A stretch of 64,000 nt of DNA from Nostocales cyanobacterium LEGE 11386 (GTDB lineage Bacteria; Cyanobacteriota; Cyanobacteriia; Cyanobacteriales; Nostocaceae). The notes below the pieces were generated by a model that was not told the DNA's origin, did no database searches, and saw nothing but the letters and a program-made list of their open reading frames with translations. The position numbers and the translations under genes are program-made. The stretch spans positions 1-64,000 of the forward strand of contig JADEXK010000016.1 of assembly GCA_015207155.1 (NCBI GenBank), given 5' to 3'. Positions 35,528 to 46,699 of the stretch are shown in pieces (the stretch's first letter is position 1; each line of letters opens with the position of its first letter).

Positions 35528-37816
35528 CTAGCCTATAAGAAAAATGTATGCGCCCCAAGCCTGTGCGGCGATCGCCAAAACAGTAGACCAAATGGGATGA
35601 GGACTATGAATGGTTTGACCACTTTGAGTTTGCAATGTTTGGATATCAATCCAAGGCGTTGCACCCCGGCGGAACCATCCTGTGACAATAATCTGACGAC
35701 CGATAAAATCCTGGGGATTAACTGACTGTCCCAGGGAAATGTGGTGTAATTTCACCAAGCCTGTGCTGGACTGTAGAATTAAGTCCTGTCCTAAACAATT
35801 GCCAGTACCTCGGCGACCCAATAGCTTACCGACAAGACGCACACTGATGCTATCAATGGGAATAGCAGAGGGATGAGCTAATAAGCTGGGAAGGCTTTCA
35901 GCATTTTGCACAGTGGCATTTTTGATATCTGGAAAAAAAGCATTCATTCGGAATACCATACCGATGCTAAAGCTAATCAGCAGGCAACCTGTAACGAAAG
36001 ACCAATCTTCGTAGATCCACTTTAAATTTAAAATCTTGAACGTGAAAGCAGTTTGCCACATTAGCCAAATTAGACCTGCTAATAAAACACCCAGGGGAAT
36101 GCCCAAAAAAGGAGCGATGTTTAACAAGAAAGACTGACGCTTAACCTTGAGGGATGACTGGCTAGTTAGATGTAATTCAGTGTCTATATGCCAATGGCGG
36201 GCTATTTGATTGAGACGTTGAATGCGATCGCCAATTAAGGGATGGCTATTGTTGATTGCAAACCAGCGCCGATAGGGGTTAACAGTATCCCACATTAAGA
36301 TCGATTCAAAGGGCAGCTGACCAGCAATACTACCCAAAGATAAGCTCTGCTGATAACCCACTGGTATGAGGAAATTTAAACTTTCTAAATACCAACTAGT
36401 ATTTTCTGATTTTTGGATGTCAACAGAAATGCCGATCGCCATTTTGAGTAAAGCACGGGTGAGGGCATTGGGATTGCCGGTAATTTCGGATGCTAGGCGA
36501 TCGCTATAATAAAGCCGCAACCGAGACAACCACAAAGCCAGACAAGTCAACAAGCACCAGAATCCATAAATGACACTAGCCACGATGGTTATGGGCTTAT
36601 ACCAAAGCCCATCTGATTTTTTGTTTCCCAACTCGGATATTTGCTGATATAGCCCATGAATGGGTAATGACACCAGCAACATCAAAGACATCACCATAAA
36701 ATCCCAGTGAGCAATGTGTCCTAGTTGTGTTGCATAGATCGTGGCAATTTCATCATCTGCTAATTGCTCTAACAACCCCTGACTCACCACAATTCGCGCA
36801 TTACCAGATAAATTTCCATAGGTCAGCGCTACTGGTGCAGCTATGGGCAAAATTCGCAATTTGGGTAATTGCCAACGCTTTTGTTGACAGTAGCGTTGTA
36901 ACACCCTGCCGGTTTCACGACTGTAGCTATGCAATACATCTTTGGACAACTCTCGCTGACCATAAAAGCCTGTTAATAACCAATCTAGTAACCAGGGTGA
37001 TAGTCCCATCAAAATGAATAAAAGTATTGCCAAAAATGGTGTGGGGTTGCGGTATAACAACTGCACTGGTTCCATGTATGGCAATTTGACTAAAACAAAG
37101 TTAATCAATCCCATGGCGAACTGGAGTATTTCTCGCAGTACCCAAAACAAGGATATTAATGTTCCTGCTGCCAGCAACCGCAAGGGTATTAACTTTGGCT
37201 TACGCAAAGGCTGCCATACCTTGGCGCGTTTTGCTTGCCGCCAATAAATGCTGGATTGTTGAGTTTGTGTATAGTTAGTAGAGCTAAAGAAGCCGCTACC
37301 AGATGCTTCTTCAAGGATTTTGTTTCGGTACTCGGCTGGTTGTAAAACAGGTGTTTCGATGACTGTCTTACGGAAACCACCTGATGGCACAGCAGATGAA
37401 TTGCCAACGCTTGTAGTTTCTGCTACTGTATCTTTTGGTTTCTGTTTTGATGCAGTAGTGTTTTGAGAATGATTAAAGGCCACAAATCCCGTTGTGGAAT
37501 TCTCTGTTGCCTTACTACTTTTTTTGCGTTTCGTCAAGTGCATAAGAGCGAGTTCCGCCCACTCTTTGACTTGCTGATTCTGGCATTCGGTGAGAGTCTG
37601 ACACAAAGCGATCGCCTTGCGGACTTGCCCACTGCGCGCGTAAGCCATCACTAAACCAACCCGTGCTTGTAAGCTAGCAGTGGCATTTTCTTGACTACTA
37701 GCTACAGGTAAGAGTTGAGCGATTGCTGTTTGGTAATTCCCCTGCTTGAGGGCAACTAAACCAGCCTCCAAAGACAATTCGACATGTGTTCGCATAGCGT
37801 CTCGTAGAGAAGGCAT
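35528..37816 (-). CDS. Large M48-like membrane protein lacking the HEXXH zinc motif
   Basis: 762 residues. A TPR-like N-terminal region (about 1-110), a low-complexity linker, membrane segments, and an M48/HtpX-like domain at about 300-530. The metalloprotease HEXXH is replaced by TQLGH in DEIATIYATQLGHIAHWD (residue about 359), so the first zinc histidine and the catalytic glutamate are absent. The downstream M48 motif NSHPLIGDRIQRLN is kept. The C-terminus adds membrane segments and a small OB-like domain. Likely a non-proteolytic relative; role unknown. Single gene with its own terminator. Confidence 0.75.
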   Translation of the reverse strand: MPSLRDAMRTHVELSLEAGLVALKQGNYQTAIAQLLPVASSQENATASLQARVGLVMAYARSGQVRKAIALCQTLTECQNQQVKEWAELALMHLTKRKKSSKATENSTTGFVAFNHSQNTTASKQKPKDTVAETTSVGNSSAVPSGGFRKTVIETPVLQPAEYRNKILEEASGSGFFSSTNYTQTQQSSIYWRQAKRAKVWQPLRKPKLIPLRLLAAGTLISLFWVLREILQFAMGLINFVLVKLPYMEPVQLLYRNPTPFLAILLFILMGLSPWLLDWLLTGFYGQRELSKDVLHSYSRETGRVLQRYCQQKRWQLPKLRILPIAAPVALTYGNLSGNARIVVSQGLLEQLADDEIATIYATQLGHIAHWDFMVMSLMLLVSLPIHGLYQQISELGNKKSDGLWYKPITIVASVIYGFWCLLTCLALWLSRLRLYYSDRLASEITGNPNALTRALLKMAIGISVDIQKSENTSWYLESLNFLIPVGYQQSLSLGSIAGQLPFESILMWDTVNPYRRWFAINNSHPLIGDRIQRLNQIARHWHIDTELHLTSQSSLKVKRQSFLLNIAPFLGIPLGVLLAGLIWLMWQTAFTFKILNLKWIYEDWSFVTGCLLISFSIGMVFRMNAFFPDIKNATVQNAESLPSLLAHPSAIPIDSISVRLVGKLLGRRGTGNCLGQDLILQSSTGLVKLHHISLGQSVNPQDFIGRQIIVTGWFRRGATPWIDIQTLQTQSGQTIHSPHPIWSTVLAIAAQAWGAYIFLIG

Positions 37817-37901
37817 AGAAATTTTGGCACTCTAATCACGGCTGATCCACGGTTGTGCAAAAGCGCGAACTGCGGATGCCGTGGACATCAACTGTGCCCG
37901 G

Positions 37902-39530
37902 TTATGATTCCACTGGTGGTTGACCAGAATACACCGGGGCGATTGCGCTTAATTTTAAGTCGGGATGATCTCCCTGTAACTGTTGACAATTCCATTCATT
38001 GCGGAATAACAAAACTGGGCGTCCCATACTGTCTTTGACGGTAGTGGTGTTGAAAATACGTCCCACCCGATTCAAAGCTTCCCAACCACCTTCAACCCAA
38101 CGGGCGACGCTGTAGGGCAATAACTCTAATATGGTTTCTACACCATACTCGTTTTGCAAGCGAAACTGCACCACTTCAAATTGCAGCTGACCCACCGCGG
38201 CCATAATGGGGTCGCGTTTGGCTTCATCAGCTGAGTACATAATTTGCACTGCACCCTCTTCCCGCAATTCCGAAATGCCTTTTTGAAATTGCTTAAACTT
38301 TGAGGGGTTGGGGTTCCTGAGTGTCGCAAACAGTTCTGGCGAGAAATACGGAATTCCTTCATATTCCAGCTTAGTCCCTGTGTAGATGGTATCGCCGATC
38401 GCAAATACACCCGGATTGTTTAAACCGATGACATCACCAGGATAAGCTATATCAATGGATTCCCTCTCCTGGGCGAAGAGTTTTTGTGGGCGAGATAGGC
38501 GGACGACTTTGCCAGTCCTTGCATGATTCACTGTCATATCTTTTTCAAACTTTCCTGTGCAAACCCGGACAAATGCCACGCGATCGCGGTGTTTTGGGTC
38601 CATGTTCGCTTGCAGTTTGAAGACAAACCCAGAAAAGTCAGGGTAGGTAGGGGGAACTTCACCAACGCTGCTGTGATGAGAACCAGGCTTGAGGGCATAC
38701 TTCAGGAAGTACTTCAGGAATAACTCTACCCCAAAGTTCGTCATGGCGCTACCAAAAAACACAGGCGTCATTTTGCCTTGATGCACCAACTCCAAATCTA
38801 GTTCTGGGCCAACTCCTTCTAAGAGTTCTAAATCATTTTTCAGTTGGTGATAAAGTTCCTCTTCTAGCAGTTCCTCGATTTTGGCATCACCTAAATCTAC
38901 AGTCGTATCACGGGCTTCCCGGCTACCGTGGGCGCTGCGTTCAAAAAGGTGAATTTGTTGGGCGTTCCGGTCAAATACACCTTTAAAGCGATCGCCCATG
39001 CCAATGGGCCAGTTAACTGCATAGGTCTGCAACCCTAATTCTTGTTCAATCTCGTCTAACAGTTCCAGCGCTTCCCTACCTGGACGGTCAAGCTTGTTGA
39101 CAAATGTAAAAATGGGCAAACCCCGTAGCTTACACACCTCAAACAACTTCCGGGTTTGCGGTTCCAAACCCTTAGCCACATCAATCAGCATCACCGCGTT
39201 ATCTGCCGCAGCCAGGGTGCGATAGGTATCTTCACTAAAATCTTGGTGTCCTGGTGTATCTAATAAATTTATTTGACAGTTTTGGTATGCAAACTGCAAA
39301 ACCGTAGAGGTAATGGAAATTCCCCGTTGTTGTTCCATTGCCATCCAGTCTGAAGTAGCCTTGCGCTGCGCCCTGCGTGCCTTAACTGCCCCAGCTTCGT
39401 GAATAGCACCTCCGTATAGCAGTAGCTTTTCTGTCAGTGTAGTTTTACCCGCGTCGGGGTGAGAAATAATCGCAAAATTACGACGAAGTTCCACTGCTTG
39501 ATGCAGTTCCGTCTGAATTTCAGTTGACAT
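37902..39530 (-). CDS. prfC: Peptide chain release factor 3 (RF3)
   Basis: 542 residues. It is a translational GTPase that recycles RF1/RF2 after termination. G1 is [15 protein letters not shown], switch region [17 protein letters not shown]3 [18 protein letters not shown]4 FVNKLDRPG. Domains II and III follow. Length and motifs are complete. Transcribed alone, just downstream of nothing on its strand; the M48-like gene follows after 85 bp. Confidence 0.97.
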   Translation of the reverse strand: MSTEIQTELHQAVELRRNFAIISHPDAGKTTLTEKLLLYGGAIHEAGAVKARRAQRKATSDWMAMEQQRGISITSTVLQFAYQNCQINLLDTPGHQDFSEDTYRTLAAADNAVMLIDVAKGLEPQTRKLFEVCKLRGLPIFTFVNKLDRPGREALELLDEIEQELGLQTYAVNWPIGMGDRFKGVFDRNAQQIHLFERSAHGSREARDTTVDLGDAKIEELLEEELYHQLKNDLELLEGVGPELDLELVHQGKMTPVFFGSAMTNFGVELFLKYFLKYALKPGSHHSSVGEVPPTYPDFSGFVFKLQANMDPKHRDRVAFVRVCTGKFEKDMTVNHARTGKVVRLSRPQKLFAQERESIDIAYPGDVIGLNNPGVFAIGDTIYTGTKLEYEGIPYFSPELFATLRNPNPSKFKQFQKGISELREEGAVQIMYSADEAKRDPIMAAVGQLQFEVVQFRLQNEYGVETILELLPYSVARWVEGGWEALNRVGRIFNTTTVKDSMGRPVLLFRNEWNCQQLQGDHPDLKLSAIAPVYSGQPPVES

Positions 39531-40158
39531 AAACTGTACTAGGTTCCTTGTTACTTAACTTATCTTAATTTTTTTCTACTTTAGTGAGTGTTTTAATCTT
39601 AAAACAACGATGCTCATGATAGGCTCGTAATATCACCAACAATTTAAGTTAGTGGGAAAATAATGTATAAAACAGATACAGGAAATTCCCCTTTTTCAGT
39701 GCTGCTTTTGTATCTGTCAGTTTGCCTATTGCCATATTATTAGTTATCAATGATTGAGATATCTGCTGGATTGAGGACTAACAATTTAGGCAGTATTCTC
39801 CATCTTTAGCAATCTAGACAAACTTTTTTACTATCCTTTAATTTTCCGAATTTTTAACACCAATGATAATATTTAGATAGGAAAAATTTGGAGATGAATA
39901 ATTGGATGATTACCCAAGACCTAATATCCAATTTTCTCATGATCAATTTAATAAATTTTTACTCTGGTATTTTGGTGTAAGTTGGGTTGGATAGACATCA
40001 ACCCAGCTGTAAAATACAAAATTGCCCCACAGCTTCGTAAAGAGTAGGGCAAGGACAGTTAAGCACTGTTTGTAGTGTGTCCGACAGCAGCAAAAATTTA
40101 CCTGCTTTTGTGACGCTTTGTTTTGTGTCCATTGCGTTATTTTTCTTTGCAAAACTTT
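39531..40158. other. 628-bp spacer between prfC and hemB
   Basis: No gene seen; a minus-strand frame at 39943-40203 overlaps the hemB start and looks random. A 9-bp inverted repeat ACAGATACA / TGTATCTGT (39672-39717) is present. Confidence 0.55.
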
Positions 40159-41139
40159 ATGTATCCCACTCATCGCCCCCGTCGTCTGCGTACCCATCCC
40201 CAACTACGTCGGATGGTACGTGAAACTGTTTTGACAACCAGTGACTTAATTTATCCCCTTTTTGCAGTACCAGGTGAAGGAATAGCCCAAGAAGTCAAAT
40301 CCATGCCTGGAGTTTATCAACTGTCGGTAGATAAAATTGTTGAAGAAGCAAAAGAAGTTTACGACTTAGGAATTCCCGCTATTATTCTCTTTGGAATTCC
40401 TGAAGATAAAGATGTAGATGCTACTGGTGCTTGGCATGATTGCGGTATTGTGCAAAAAGCGGCAACTGCGGTAAAAAAAGCAGTACCAGACTTGATTGTT
40501 ATTGCTGATACTTGTTTATGTGAATACACCAGTCACGGTCACTGCGGTTATTTGCAAGTTGGTGATTTAACAGGACGAGTTCTCAATGATCCTACCCTAG
40601 AGTTACTCAAGAAAACTGCGGTTTCCCAAGCCAAAGCGGGTGCGGATATCATCGCCCCCTCGGGGATGATGGATGGCTTTGTGCAGGCAATTCGCGAAGG
40701 TTTGGACGCAGCAGGATTTCAAGATATACCGATTTTGTCCTATGCTGCTAAGTATGCTTCGGCTTACTATGGCCCATTTCGGGATGCCGCAGACTCATCA
40801 CCGCAATTTGGCGACAGAAGAACTTACCAAATGGACCCAGGTAACACCCGCGAAGCCATGAAAGAAATTGCATTAGATATTGCCGAAGGTGCTGATATGC
40901 TGATGGTAAAACCAGCTTTGGCATACATGGACATTATTTGGCGCGTTAAAGAAGCCAGTAACTTACCAGTTGCTGCTTACAATGTTTCTGGTGAGTATTC
41001 GATGGTGAAAGCTGCGGCACTCAATGGCTGGATTGATGAACGACGCGTGGTCATGGAAACTCTAACGGGGTTTAAACGCGCTGGTGCTGACTTGATATTA
41101 ACATACCATGCTAAAGAAGCAGCACGATGGTTACGGTAA
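40159..41139 (+). CDS. hemB: Delta-aminolevulinic acid dehydratase (porphobilinogen synthase)
   Basis: 326 residues. It joins two aminolevulinate molecules to porphobilinogen in haem and chlorophyll synthesis. The cysteine-rich catalytic zinc site is [15 protein letters not shown], the first Schiff-base lysine lies in [14 protein letters not shown] and the second in [13 protein letters not shown]. The DTCLC...C pattern indicates the zinc type rather than the Asp/Mg type. I start at the ATG at 40159 ([10 protein letters not shown]); a TTG 36 nt upstream is less likely. Confidence 0.97.
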   Translation: MYPTHRPRRLRTHPQLRRMVRETVLTTSDLIYPLFAVPGEGIAQEVKSMPGVYQLSVDKIVEEAKEVYDLGIPAIILFGIPEDKDVDATGAWHDCGIVQKAATAVKKAVPDLIVIADTCLCEYTSHGHCGYLQVGDLTGRVLNDPTLELLKKTAVSQAKAGADIIAPSGMMDGFVQAIREGLDAAGFQDIPILSYAAKYASAYYGPFRDAADSSPQFGDRRTYQMDPGNTREAMKEIALDIAEGADMLMVKPALAYMDIIWRVKEASNLPVAAYNVSGEYSMVKAAALNGWIDERRVVMETLTGFKRAGADLILTYHAKEAARWLR

Positions 41140-41168
41140 GGTGCGCGCTTGAATAATCAAAATTTAAG

Positions 41169-41282
41169 AAATCTCACGCAGAGGCAAGGCAGCGCAATCT
41201 TGGGGGTTTCCCTCATAAGCGACTGCCGCGCCAAAGTACAGACTTATTGAGTGTTTTGTTTTGGTCTCTAGGCGTGAGATTT
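41169..41282. repeat. 114-bp inverted-terminal-repeat element after hemB
   Basis: AAATCTCACGC (41169-41179) and GCGTGAGATTT (41272-41282) are perfect 11-bp inverted ends. The interior holds GCAATCTTGGGGGTTTCCCT, a relative of the 25504 hairpin family. No coding capacity; MITE-like, though as RNA it could also help end the hemB transcript. Confidence 0.7.
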
Positions 41283-41540
41283 TTGTGTTTTTGCAGGTTT
41301 ACTGTAGATTTTTTGCTCTGGCGTGACTTCAGTCAGCTGGAAATCTTTCAACTGTGAAGTTACATAAACATATTTTATGCAGATTACCTCCGTGATATTA
41401 CAGAAACAGGGGTTTTCCTAGTTTGTCAGAAAGGCAAGCGATCGCTTATAAAAGAAATAGTTAATAAATTTTTGGTGATTGACAATAGTTGTCAGTTGAT
41501 TTAATAAATAAGTTTTAATATTTCAAGTGGAGCATGAGAT

Positions 41541-41831
41541 ATGAATATGCAAGTCTTGAGAGAGCGTGCGGGGCTTACCCGTGCAGAGGTTGCCTTCAGG
41601 CTTGCAATCAGTGAAACCAGTGTTCGCAACTGGGAAGCTGGGCGTACCGAACCCACAATGACACCAAAAAAATATTTAGATGCTTTGCGTCTATTTAAAT
41701 GTACACCTGAAGAATTGGCAGCAGCTAGCGAAAAGTCGATTAATCAGCAACAAAAACGCAAACCAGGAAGACCCAAACGTTTCCCAGATAATCGGGTAAC
41801 TCAAGTAACAGATTCGCCAGTTTGCAGCTGA
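41541..41831 (+). CDS. XRE-family helix-turn-helix regulator
   Basis: 96 residues. The N-terminal HTH is LRERAGLTRAEVAFRLAISE, then TSVRNWEAGRTEPTMTP. The C-terminal tail RKPGRPKRFPDN contains a GRP core like an AT-hook. GGAG lies 11 bp before the ATG. Such short XRE proteins are common in cyanobacteria; targets unknown. Sits alone between hemB and pdhB. Confidence 0.82.
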   Translation: MNMQVLRERAGLTRAEVAFRLAISETSVRNWEAGRTEPTMTPKKYLDALRLFKCTPEELAAASEKSINQQQKRKPGRPKRFPDNRVTQVTDSPVCS

Positions 41832-42060
41832 TTCTCAACCCATGATTTTTTCGCCCTCTTCATCGAGTACAAAATATTTACGGTTGTTTTTGGCTTGGGA
41901 AAACCGCAAGAACAAGGGATAATCCTTTTACAACTCGTCGTGTATCTGCACCAAGAGCAATATCTGGTAAAAACCAATTTCTAACTAGTGCGATCGCTCA
42001 CGATATTTGCCACGGTGGCGCGATAAGATTCTAAAACAATAGTCGTACTATAAGGTCTAC

Positions 42061-43044
42061 ATGGCAGAAACACTATTCTTTAACGCTTTGCGGGAAGCCA
42101 TTGATGAAGAAATGGCGCGTGATTCCAGTGTATTTGTTCTTGGTGAAGACGTAGGACATTACGGCGGTTCCTACAAAGTTACTAAAGACCTATACAAAAA
42201 GTATGGCGAACTCCGAGTTCTCGATACCCCCATTGCCGAAAACAGCTTTACTGGTATGGCGGTGGGAGCAGCAATGACTGGATTACGACCGATAATTGAA
42301 GGCATGAACATGGGCTTTTTGCTCCTGGCCTTTAATCAAATATCCAACAACGCTGGAATGCTGCGTTACACTTCCGGCGGTAACTTTAAAATTCCTATGG
42401 TAATTCGTGGACCTGGTGGTGTGGGCAGACAGCTAGGGGCAGAACATTCCCAAAGACTAGAAGCTTACTTTCAAGCAGTTCCTGGGTTGAAAATTGTTGC
42501 CTGCTCTACACCTTACAACGCCAAAGGATTACTAAAATCAGCTATTCGCGACAATAATCCGGTGTTATTTTTTGAACACGTTCTGCTTTACAACTTAAAA
42601 GAAGACCTGCCAGCAGAAGAGTATCTACTGCCTTTGGATAAAGCAGAAGTTGTGCGTCGAGGTAAAGATGTAACAATTCTCACTTACTCACGGATGCGCC
42701 ATCATGTATTGCAAGCCGTGAAAACTTTAGAAAAACAAGGTTATGACCCTGAAGTAATTGATTTAATATCACTCAAGCCCCTAGATTTTGACACCATTGG
42801 TGCATCCATACGCAAAACCCATCGCGTAATTATCGTGGAAGAATGTATGAGAACCGGGGGTATTGGCGCAGAATTAACCGCCTCAATTAATGACCGCTTA
42901 TTTGATGAATTGGATGCGCCAGTACTGCGGCTTTCTTCCCAAGATATTCCCACACCTTATAACGGTAATCTGGAACGACTGACAATTGTCCAACCAGAGC
43001 AAATAGTGGAAGCTGTGGAAAAAATGGTCGCAATGCGAGTTTAG
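42061..43044 (+). CDS. pdhB: Pyruvate dehydrogenase E1 component, beta subunit
   Basis: 327 residues, a typical PdhB. It forms the TPP-dependent E1 with PdhA, which is not in the window. Visible family parts: [73 protein letters not shown] and [18 protein letters not shown]. The E in PIAEN is the conserved TPP-activating glutamate. Monocistronic, followed by an STRR region before secD. Confidence 0.96.
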   Translation: MAETLFFNALREAIDEEMARDSSVFVLGEDVGHYGGSYKVTKDLYKKYGELRVLDTPIAENSFTGMAVGAAMTGLRPIIEGMNMGFLLLAFNQISNNAGMLRYTSGGNFKIPMVIRGPGGVGRQLGAEHSQRLEAYFQAVPGLKIVACSTPYNAKGLLKSAIRDNNPVLFFEHVLLYNLKEDLPAEEYLLPLDKAEVVRRGKDVTILTYSRMRHHVLQAVKTLEKQGYDPEVIDLISLKPLDFDTIGASIRKTHRVIIVEECMRTGGIGAELTASINDRLFDELDAPVLRLSSQDIPTPYNGNLERLTIVQPEQIVEAVEKMVAMRV

Positions 43045-43049
43045 TTACT

Positions 43050-43145
43050 GGGAAGCAGGGAATAGAGAAGAGGGAACAGGGAACAGGGAAAGAACTTAAT
43101 ATTTAGTAATCTCCCTCTGTCACCTGTCACCTGTCACCTATTCCC
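43050..43145. repeat. STRR arrays between pdhB and secD
   Basis: AGGGAACAGGGAACAGGGAA (three 7-nt units) and then CACCTGTCACCTGTCACCTA with 7-nt periodicity. Typical short tandemly repeated repetitive sequences of heterocystous cyanobacteria. Confidence 0.8.
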
Positions 43146-43203
43146 CCATTCATAACTCTTGCAAAGAGCGCTATCATAGCCTTTGTCAGATGCGAGTTAT
43201 GGT

Positions 43204-44616
43204 ATGCAAAGACAGCGATCGCTATTAGCCTTGATATTTGTTCTGCTCATTGCCGCAATAGCGGTGATTGCTACAATTCCAGTGCCCTTGGGACTGGACT
43301 TACGAGGAGGCTCACAGCTTACTATTCAGGTGCAACCAGCACCAGGTATGAATAACATTACTGAACGAGATTTGGAAGGTGTTCAGAAAGTCGTTGAAGG
43401 ACGAGTTAACGGCCTTGGCGTTTCGGAACCAGTGATCCAAACTGTGGGTACAGATAAAATCCTCGTACAGTTACCAGGGGTCAACGATCCAGAGCAAGCA
43501 GAACGGGTGCTGGGTGGGACAGCACAGTTAGAGTTCCGCCAACAAAAGCCTGGTACAGAAACCCAGTTGTTTGCTTTTCAAGCTTCACGAGTCGAACTGA
43601 GAGCAAAACAGGAAGAATTGAGAAACAGCGACGATAAAGCATTAATTACTAAGAATCAAGAAGATTTACAACAAAATAATCAAGCGATCGCTGAATTATT
43701 TGAAAGCACTGACCCACCACTTGATGGCAAATACCTCCAGGATGCCTATGGTGAACCCACTCAAGGTCAAAATTGGAATGTTGCTATTCGCTTCGATCAA
43801 AAGGGTGGGGAACTGTTTGCCAATCTGACAAAAAATCTGGCAGGTACTGGTCGCAGCATTGGCATTTTTCTAGACAATGAATTGATTAGCGCTCCCGTAG
43901 TGGGGCCAGAATTCGCGGCCACTGGAATTACTGGTGGTGCTGCCGTGATTACGGGTCGATTTACTCCCCAAGAAGCCAACGACTTGGGCGTGCAGTTACG
44001 TGGCGGTGCATTACCTGTACCAGTAGAAATTGCCGAAATCCGTACTGTTGGGGCAACCTTAGGTCAAGACAGCATTACTAGCAGTATCTATGCCGGCATC
44101 GGTGGTCTGGCCTTAGTATTAATATTTATGGTAGTGTACTATAGATTACCAGGGCTAATTGCGGATGTATCATTGGTAATCTATGCCCTACTGACTTGGG
44201 CTAGCTTTGCTTTGTTGGGTGTCACCCTAACCTTGCCAGGAATTGCCGGTTTTATCCTCAGTATTGGGATGGCAGTGGATGCAAATGTGCTAATTTTTGA
44301 ACGGACGCGGGAAGAGTTACAAGCAGGCAAATCCCTCTATCGTTCTGTAGAATCAGGCTTTTACCGAGCCTTTTCCAGTATTTTAGACGGCAACGTCACC
44401 ACAGTTATTGCCTGTGCCGCACTATTCTGGCTGGGAGCCGGTTTGGTCAAAGGCTTTGCCCTAACTTTGGGTTTGGGCGTAGTCGTGAGTATGTTTACCG
44501 CTATTACCTGTAGTCGCAGTTTAATGTTTTTGGCAATTACAATTCCCACTTTCCGGAAACCAGAACTTTTCTGTCCCAACCTGCCAACATCAAATAAGGC
44601 AGAGGTGGCTCGATGA
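43204..44616 (+). CDS. secD: Protein translocase subunit SecD
   Basis: 470 residues. An N-terminal membrane helix ([20 protein letters not shown]), [15 protein letters not shown] (the SecD D1-D2 motif), a large periplasmic/lumenal domain, and a C-terminal five-helix RND unit with [18 protein letters not shown] (D4 motif). Uses the proton gradient to help pull proteins across the membrane. The ATG at 43204 is the start, seven codons after an alternative GTG-type extension. The last four bases overlap the secF start (ATGA). Confidence 0.96.
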   Translation: MQRQRSLLALIFVLLIAAIAVIATIPVPLGLDLRGGSQLTIQVQPAPGMNNITERDLEGVQKVVEGRVNGLGVSEPVIQTVGTDKILVQLPGVNDPEQAERVLGGTAQLEFRQQKPGTETQLFAFQASRVELRAKQEELRNSDDKALITKNQEDLQQNNQAIAELFESTDPPLDGKYLQDAYGEPTQGQNWNVAIRFDQKGGELFANLTKNLAGTGRSIGIFLDNELISAPVVGPEFAATGITGGAAVITGRFTPQEANDLGVQLRGGALPVPVEIAEIRTVGATLGQDSITSSIYAGIGGLALVLIFMVVYYRLPGLIADVSLVIYALLTWASFALLGVTLTLPGIAGFILSIGMAVDANVLIFERTREELQAGKSLYRSVESGFYRAFSSILDGNVTTVIACAALFWLGAGLVKGFALTLGLGVVVSMFTAITCSRSLMFLAITIPTFRKPELFCPNLPTSNKAEVAR

Positions 44617-45608
44617 AACTGAGTATAAATAAATCGCGATCGCTATGGTGGCTGATTTCTTGTGCCATCATTCTCCCTGGTATCATTTCAATGGCGATTT
44701 CTTGGCAAAACCCCAACATCAACGCACCCCTACGCCCCAGTTTGGATTTTGTTGGTGGTACACGATTGCAGTTTGAACTAGATTGTAGCCAACCAGGTAA
44801 CTGCGATCAGCCAATTGATATTAATGTCGTTCGGGAAGTAGCTAAAGCACAGGGGTTGGGTGATAGCAGCATTCAAATTGTTGCTGACAGAGAGACAGGT
44901 GCAGAAACTGGTATATTGATTCGCACAAAAAATCTGGAACGCGAACAGCGTGTGAATTTACAAGCTGCCTTAAGTGAAAAAGTCGGTGCTTTTGACGAAC
45001 AAAAAAACCAAATTGATACGGTTGGGCCTACCTTAGGACGAGAGTTATTTACTTCTGGTGTCATTGCCCTGATCGTTTCTTTCATAGGCATCATTGTTTA
45101 CTTAAGCTTCCGCTTCCAGTTGGACTATGCCGTATTTGCCATCATCGCTATATTCCACGATGTGTTAATCACATTAGGAATATTCTCTATTTTGGGTTTG
45201 TTACTGGGCATTGAAGTAGACAGTCTCTTCATTGTCGCCCTGTTGACTATTACAGGTTTTTCGGTCAACGATACCGTAGTAATTTACGATCGCATTCGGG
45301 AAACCATCAAAACCAACCCTAATCGCCCGATTGCTGACATTGTGGATGATGCTGTAAACCAAACCTTGGGACGGTCTATCAACACAACCTTGACTACCAT
45401 GCTGCCATTGTTTGCTATCTATTTGCTGGGCGGCGAAACCCTGAAAAACTTTGCGTTAGCTTTAATTATTGGCTTCATTGCGGGAGCTTATTCCAGTATT
45501 TTCATCGCCAGTACTCTGTTAACTTGGTGGCGAGAACGTACAGGTCAATCAATGTTGGTAGAAAGTGCTGAAACGATTGATACATCTGCTAGTTCCCAAG
45601 ATAGTTAA
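44613..45608 (+). CDS. secF: Protein translocase subunit SecF
   Basis: 331 residues. Carries [13 protein letters not shown] (D1 equivalent), the six-helix RND architecture, and [19 protein letters not shown], the D4 equivalent. Translationally coupled to secD by an ATGA overlap. Forms the SecDF complex. Confidence 0.97.
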   Translation: MKLSINKSRSLWWLISCAIILPGIISMAISWQNPNINAPLRPSLDFVGGTRLQFELDCSQPGNCDQPIDINVVREVAKAQGLGDSSIQIVADRETGAETGILIRTKNLEREQRVNLQAALSEKVGAFDEQKNQIDTVGPTLGRELFTSGVIALIVSFIGIIVYLSFRFQLDYAVFAIIAIFHDVLITLGIFSILGLLLGIEVDSLFIVALLTITGFSVNDTVVIYDRIRETIKTNPNRPIADIVDDAVNQTLGRSINTTLTTMLPLFAIYLLGGETLKNFALALIIGFIAGAYSSIFIASTLLTWWRERTGQSMLVESAETIDTSASSQDS

Positions 45609-45680
45609 GCTATCCTTGGATTTCATAAATTGAGTTCAAGCATTTTGCGAATTGCAGACGCCTGGTAATTTTATTTCTCT

Positions 45681-46094
45681 ATGGATCAACCGGAAAAACC
45701 ATCAATAACTGGCAATAATTCTCAACACACTGACCCATCTTTTAGGCAACAAGTACAAAAGCTACATCAATTAACCGTATACGGCAGGTGGTTATTTGTC
45801 GGCTGTTTATGGCTCACAATTGCACCTGTTTGTTTGTGGTATCTACGTGCAGAAATTGCTCTTTGGCGACAATATTTTACCTGGGTAGCATTAAGATACG
45901 GACTATTTTATCATCCACTGTCTACCCTGGGTTTAGCTTTTTGTATTGGTATGACCGTTTCTACTTTAGTTTGGCAAAGCCGAAATATTCTTTTGGGATT
46001 ACCAGAACAAGAAAAGCAACGTTTAGAAAAACAAGTTTTTCGGATTAGGCAACAAGGCCCAACTCATCCTCTGTGGAAGTGGATTTGTCATTAA
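45681..46094 (+). CDS. Hypothetical two-helix membrane protein
   Basis: 137 residues. Two membrane segments: WLFVGCLWLTIAPVCLWYL (about 39-57) and YHPLSTLGLAFCIGMTVSTL (about 78-97). The N-terminus is polar and the C-terminus is basic (EKQRLEKQVFRIRQQG). Follows secDF by 72 bp on the same strand and may be co-transcribed, but no known family. Confidence 0.65.
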   Translation: MDQPEKPSITGNNSQHTDPSFRQQVQKLHQLTVYGRWLFVGCLWLTIAPVCLWYLRAEIALWRQYFTWVALRYGLFYHPLSTLGLAFCIGMTVSTLVWQSRNILLGLPEQEKQRLEKQVFRIRQQGPTHPLWKWICH

Positions 46095-46204
46095 ATAATG
46101 ACAATTCAAGGTTGAGAAGTTGCATAGATGTATACGTGTTTAACACTTTCTAGCACAATATGATTTGATGACAGCAAAGATACTGCCAAATTGGGGTGCC
46201 ATAC

Positions 46205-46699
46205 ATGAACCATCCTCAGATTCAATTTAGCGAACAGCTACGCTGCGCCAGAGGCGATCGCCAGTCTGAAATAGACCTTTATCAACTCCAAGATTTATTA
46301 AATGTTGCGGCTTTTTGGGCAAAAGGGCGTAGTATCGAAGACTTAGGCATAGCCATTGCCAACAGTGACCCAGTAATTACTATTTGTGATCAAGAACGTC
46401 TGATTGGTTTTGCCAGAGCAACTTCTGATGGCATCTATCGCGCCACAATCTGGGATGTCGTGATTCACCCAGAGTATCGTGGTCTTGGTTTGGGAAGCAA
46501 GTTAGTGGAAACGGTGTTGAATCATCCCCGTGTCAAATGTGTTGAACGTGTGTACCTGATGACCACTCATCAGCAAGAGTTTTATGAGAAAATTGGTTTT
46601 CAAACTAATGCCAGTACCACAATGGTGCTACACAATCAATTCCATCTTGATACGCTTCCTATCAATGAAATCCTACTTCAGGAATCACTAGGGGCATAG
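46205..46699 (+). CDS. GNAT-family N-acetyltransferase
   Basis: 164 residues. The acetyl-CoA loop is VVIHPEYRGLGLGSKLVE (R/Q-x-x-G-x-G/A variant), preceded by [18 protein letters not shown]. Related to the protein at 51261-51797, which has [18 protein letters not shown]. This pattern recalls plastid/cyanobacterial SNAT-like enzymes. The ATG at 46205 is preferred to an upstream GTG. Its 3' end overlaps the convergent kinase gene by 38 bp. Confidence 0.82.
   Translation: MNHPQIQFSEQLRCARGDRQSEIDLYQLQDLLNVAAFWAKGRSIEDLGIAIANSDPVITICDQERLIGFARATSDGIYRATIWDVVIHPEYRGLGLGSKLVETVLNHPRVKCVERVYLMTTHQQEFYEKIGFQTNASTTMVLHNQFHLDTLPINEILLQESLGA

Noticed and set aside
39943..40203. 86-codon minus-strand frame over the hemB start
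   Set aside because: Runs into a well-supported hemB gene and has random composition.
41841..41990. Minus-strand fragments RFSQAKNNRKYFVLDEEG and IGFYQILLLVQIHDEL
   Set aside because: May be a decayed gene with a TAA between, but I cannot identify a family and the spans are short.
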